Of a stretch of DNA of 6,604 nucleotides, positions 4,206 to 6,604 are shown piece after piece (the stretch's first letter is position 1; each line of letters begins with the position of its first letter). Location of the stretch: assembly GCA_903879975.1 (NCBI GenBank), contig CAIRNL010000786.1, positions 1 to 6,604 on the forward strand, given 5' to 3'. Below the pieces are notes generated by a model. It was not told the origin of the DNA. It did not search any database and worked only from the letters and a program-made list of their open reading frames with translations. The translations under genes and the position numbers were made by a program. The DNA comes from an uncultured Chloroflexota bacterium (lineage in GTDB: Bacteria > Chloroflexota > Anaerolineae > Caldilineales > Caldilineaceae).

Positions 4206-6604
4206 CTACTTGAGCTTGGTGACCAAGGGTAGATATAGCTGCAATGTTTGCGGCGCTACCCCTTCTATCATAGCAAAGACAGTTAGATGATCAAGTACAG
4301 CTGTCAGGGTATTCCCCTCGAGATCAACCAGGCTTGGAATGTCTTTCCAAGCCTGCGACTCCTCGCTCCAATAGTGGAGCGTTAGCTTGCTTTCATCGAT
4401 CCCCGATACTTCTTCGTCACGATATGCGATTACAAGTGTAAAAGGCCGGCTGAACTGAGTGACTGGCTCACCGGTTTCTTCCCTCACGGCTGTAATGGCA
4501 AAAATCTTACCTACAACCTGTAACCCACCAACAGCAGGTGGGGATTCAAGAACACGAACATTCATTTGGACAGGCGCATCCACAGCCCCAGGCGGCATGG
4601 TAAGAAGCGTCAGTAACGTACCCAGATTGCCTTGAAGCACACCACCTGCATCAGGCTGAATTAATGCCGAACCGCCAGCAGGCGTCTCTGGCGACAGTGT
4701 GGCTGGCAGCGGCGTCCCTGGCGCCAGTGTGGCCGGCAGCGGCGTCTCTGGCGCCAGTGTGGCCGGCAGCGGCGTCCCTGGCGTCGATGTGGCTGGCAGC
4801 GGCGTCGGTGTGGCTGGCAGCGGCGTCCCTGGCGTCGATGTGGCTGGCAGCGGCGTCGGTGTGGCTGGCAGCGGCGTCGGTGTGGCTGGCAGCGGTGACA
4901 CTGGCACAACCATCGGATTCAGGGCAGGGCTCGCAGTCGGGAACGTGACACCAGTAGCACCATCTGTACCGATGATGTAGTAGGCTATTCCTGCATCCGT
5001 AACGGCATCGCCTGGAATCGTGGCCTGAAGATAGCCTTCGACCGGCGTCATACTGAGCGACTGCCAACTACCGCTAGAACCGGTTCGGTACATGAGCGTT
5101 GCTGAGATAACAGGGACATAATCTATCACAGATGCCTTGATCTGGATTGCCTGCCCGGAAAGCGCATAGCTAGGGGGTGTTGGATGAATCGGATGTCCTT
5201 CAGCCAGGAAGAACTCAGTGAAATGGGTGGTTGAGAAAGTCACTGTGCCTGCGATGACATCCACTGTGCCCCCGACATGACGAATGACACCCGTGTCGTC
5301 CAGATAGTAGGCACGTAAGTCGGCCGGATTGATCCCTGTGACGTCAGCATCGGCATAGCTGAAGGCCAGTGTGATTGGTTCAGCAAAAGTGCTCGTGCCG
5401 TCCGACATCGTAAGCTTGAAACCAACATCAGTGGTATTTAACCCTACAGGAGGTGTGACGTTGGAGGTCAGCGGTGCAACCAGGAGATTTGTGTCACTTG
5501 CCAGCGCACCGGAAGGAATTTCTACTGTCACACCGACAGCCAGTTCAAAGGAGTTGTGGGCATCAGCGTCTACAGCAGTCTCTAGTCTGGCAGACGCGGA
5601 GAGCACATATGGATTTGAAGCTGGATTTGTTTCAGGCATGGTCGCGAGCACACGGCCCGAAGCCTCAGCTTGCAGATAATATTGCAGACCATTGGCTGTC
5701 GTTGCAGCTGAAATCCAGAGATGATACAGATTGTTGCCCTGCGCCTCCATCAACGAGCTGGCAAAAGTCGAACTACCAGGGGCACGATAGAATGCACGCA
5801 CCTGTGTTACCCCATACCCAGTCGGCACTTTCGCCTGCAACAAAACAGGACGCCCTGCCAGTGTCGTACTCTTGGGGATATACATGAGGGCACGCGGCCT
5901 GGCAAAGGCAATCGCTGATTCGTTGCCAGCGGCGTCGCGGAATTTGGCGTAGATATACTGCGTGCCGTTCGAACGAAATTCCTTGTTTGCAGCAAAAAGC
6001 TCCCATTCAAACCTAGACGGGAAGGTATGGTCGTCGCTGATTAGCATCTGTGTTGCGCTAGAGCTTGCGGACAATGCAAGTGCAAAAACTGGCGATTGTG
6101 TTGTTCCATCTTGGGTCACAATCAGCACCGATGGATCTGCTGGGCCAAGAACAGGTACACTATGATGCCCTCCTAACAGTGGAGAGTAGAGCACATCACC
6201 ATAGTTGATGTTGTCATAGTAGTCATAAATTTTGGCTGCAATTTGTGTGGCGTCGGTTGTTTCCCAGTAGTTGTTGCCAGCAGCAATGCTACGCGTGGTA
6301 CGGTTTTCGATGTGATATATGGTATTGTCATGAAAGTTACTGTTTTGTACAGAGACCTGATTGGCGCCGGTGGCTTTGATGCCGACTGCATTCTTGGTGA
6401 TCGTCGTATTAACAATGCTGACACTTCCCCCAATGTTATAGCCAGCATAACCAGTAATTTCGACGCCAGTTCCACCGTTGCTGCCTATAATGCTTGAACC
6501 TCTTATGGAGCCATTGCCAAACCTGATGCCCAGTTCACCGCTATATTCGATAGTGCTACTGGAAATCTCAACAGTTGCTAATGACAGGTCAATTGGTGAG
6601 TCAA
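4206..6604 (-). CDS. Large secreted/surface protein, 3' part: parallel beta-helix, Ig-like and ZU5-like modules, Pro/Thr linker, LYLPLV tail (5' end outside window)
   Basis: 798 codons are visible and the frame is open to the right edge, so neither start nor signal peptide is seen. The GTG at 6194 is internal. Numbering from the first full codon (6600-6602): residues 1-108 are beta-helix coils rich in N, T, G, V and I (e.g. VSVQNSNFHDN). NNYWETTDATQIAAKIYDYY (110-129) with following LYSPLL is the usual end of pectate-lyase-like beta-helices in surface proteins. Next comes an Ig-like domain (about 150-236; MLISDDHTF, YIYAKFRDAAGNES), a second Ig-like domain (245-336), a ZU5-like domain (341-469; VEIPSGAL, TTHFTEFFLAEG) and a third Ig-like domain (476-567). 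A Pro/Thr-rich linker (570-640) leads to a second ZU5-like domain (about 651-781; LTMPPGAV, LDHLTVFAMIEG) and the C-terminus LYLPLVTKLK. It is probably extracellular, in adhesion or glycan binding. No catalytic motif was recognised. GC is visibly lower than in the metabolic genes. Confidence 0.85.
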   Translation of the reverse strand, partial: DSPIDLSLATVEISSSTIEYSGELGIRFGNGSIRGSSIIGSNGGTGVEITGYAGYNIGGSVSIVNTTITKNAVGIKATGANQVSVQNSNFHDNTIYHIENRTTRSIAAGNNYWETTDATQIAAKIYDYYDNINYGDVLYSPLLGGHHSVPVLGPADPSVLIVTQDGTTQSPVFALALSASSSATQMLISDDHTFPSRFEWELFAANKEFRSNGTQYIYAKFRDAAGNESAIAFARPRALMYIPKSTTLAGRPVLLQAKVPTGYGVTQVRAFYRAPGSSTFASSLMEAQGNNLYHLWISAATTANGLQYYLQAEASGRVLATMPETNPASNPYVLSASARLETAVDADAHNSFELAVGVTVEIPSGALASDTNLLVAPLTSNVTPPVGLNTTDVGFKLTMSDGTSTFAEPITLAFSYADADVTGINPADLRAYYLDDTGVIRHVGGTVDVIAGTVTFSTTHFTEFFLAEGHPIHPTPPSYALSGQAIQIKASVIDYVPVISATLMYRTGSSGSWQSLSMTPVEGYLQATIPGDAVTDAGIAYYIIGTDGATGVTFPTASPALNPMVVPVSPLPATPTPLPATPTPLPATSTPGTPLPATPTPLPATSTPGTPLPATLAPETPLPATLAPGTPLPATLSPETPAGGSALIQPDAGGVLQGNLGTLLTLLTMPPGAVDAPVQMNVRVLESPPAVGGLQVVGKIFAITAVREETGEPVTQFSRPFTLVIAYRDEEVSGIDESKLTLHYWSEESQAWKDIPSLVDLEGNTLTAVLDHLTVFAMIEGVAPQTLQLYLPLVTKLK
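4329..4355. repeat. 11-bp perfect inverted repeat inside the secreted-protein gene
   Basis: CAGGCTTGGAA (4329-4339) and TTCCAAGCCTG (4345-4355) are perfect reverse complements with a 5-base loop. The element lies within the last ZU5-like domain (coding for the stretch around QAWKDIPSL). There is no adjacent T-run, so it is not a terminator. It would form a stable mRNA hairpin about 120-150 bases before the stop. Confidence 0.7.
4681..4893 (-). repeat. 213-bp tandem repeat array (21- and 30-bp units) coding a Pro/Thr-rich linker
   Basis: Eight units lie head to tail. On the plus strand each begins GGCGTC and ends GGC(T/C)GGCAGC: 30 bp at 4681, 4711, 4741 and 4771; 21 bp at 4801; 30 bp at 4822; 21 bp at 4852 and 4873. 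They encode PLPATPT (21 bp) or PLPAT(S/L)xPxT (30 bp) on the minus strand. The 21-bp units are identical. The 30+21 block at 4771-4821 is repeated exactly at 4822-4872, which points to recent slippage or unequal exchange. All units are multiples of three, so copy-number change keeps the frame. The linker would be extended and possibly O-glycosylated. Confidence 0.95.

Noticed and set aside
4681..4893. Repeat array as a CRISPR
   Set aside because: Units are head to tail without unique spacers, mixed 21/30 bp in length, and in frame within a protein linker.
4651..5067. Open frames in other phases over the repeat array, on both strands
   Set aside because: The repeat units are multiples of three, so all phases stay open. 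Products such as Ser-His-Thr-Asp or Gly-Ser-Gly-Val repeats are by-products of the array.
6173..6475. 100-codon minus-strand frame beside the surface-protein gene
   Set aside because: It overlaps the beta-helix part of the surface protein, which is open in the other frame with clear family motifs. This one shows none.

Overview
The window looks like a chromosomal piece of a GC-rich, probably chemoheterotrophic bacterium. The best guess is a member of the Chloroflexota (Caldilinea/Anaerolineae-like). This rests on the style of the large secreted protein (parallel beta-helix, Ig-like and Pro/Thr-rich linker modules, a C-terminal LYLPLV tail) and on its pairing with a GC-rich catabolic cluster. 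It is an inference from protein style, not from a phylogenetic marker.

Layout. All intact genes are on the minus strand, so reading runs from the right edge to the left. (1) Positions 6604-4206 hold the 3' part of a very large secreted or surface protein. The frame is open to the right edge, so the 5' end lies outside the window. (2) Positions 4205-3805 are a ~400-base gap. It holds a symmetrical hairpin terminator (4081-4127), a decayed plus-strand gene end (about 3950-4068) and a strong minus-strand promoter (3866-3894) with an inverted repeat at its predicted start site. (3) Positions 3804-2101 encode an FdrA-family (succinyl-CoA-synthetase-like) protein. (4) Positions 2007-1144 encode a metal-dependent cyclase-family hydrolase with an odd poly-lysine tail. 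(5) Positions 1116-1087 form a perfect TTGACA/TATAAT promoter. (6) Positions 1020-142 encode the FAD-binding (medium) subunit of a molybdenum hydroxylase of the xanthine dehydrogenase/CO dehydrogenase type. (7) Positions 47-1 hold the first 15 codons of a hydrophobic protein that runs off the left edge.

How the genes may work together. fdrA and the cyclase gene are 93 bases apart with no terminator or promoter visible between them, so they are probably co-transcribed. The FAD-subunit gene can be read through from upstream but also has its own promoter. Mo-hydroxylases oxidise N-heterocycles and aldehydes, cyclase-family hydrolases open amide rings or deformylate, and FdrA in E. coli belongs to the oxamate/carbamoyl step of allantoin use. 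The set is therefore consistent with breakdown of a cyclic amide or ureide. The substrate cannot be read from the sequence. The usual partners (Mo-binding large subunit, 2Fe-2S small subunit, YlbE/YlbF-type proteins) are not in the window.

The secreted-protein half differs in style: lower GC, tandem duplicated Ig/ZU5-like modules and a 213-bp repeat array. The most interesting signals are the C-terminal LYLPLV-type tail, which has a second copy in the plus-strand gene remnant, the poly-lysine tail on the cyclase, and the two strong promoters with symmetric elements at or just after the start site.
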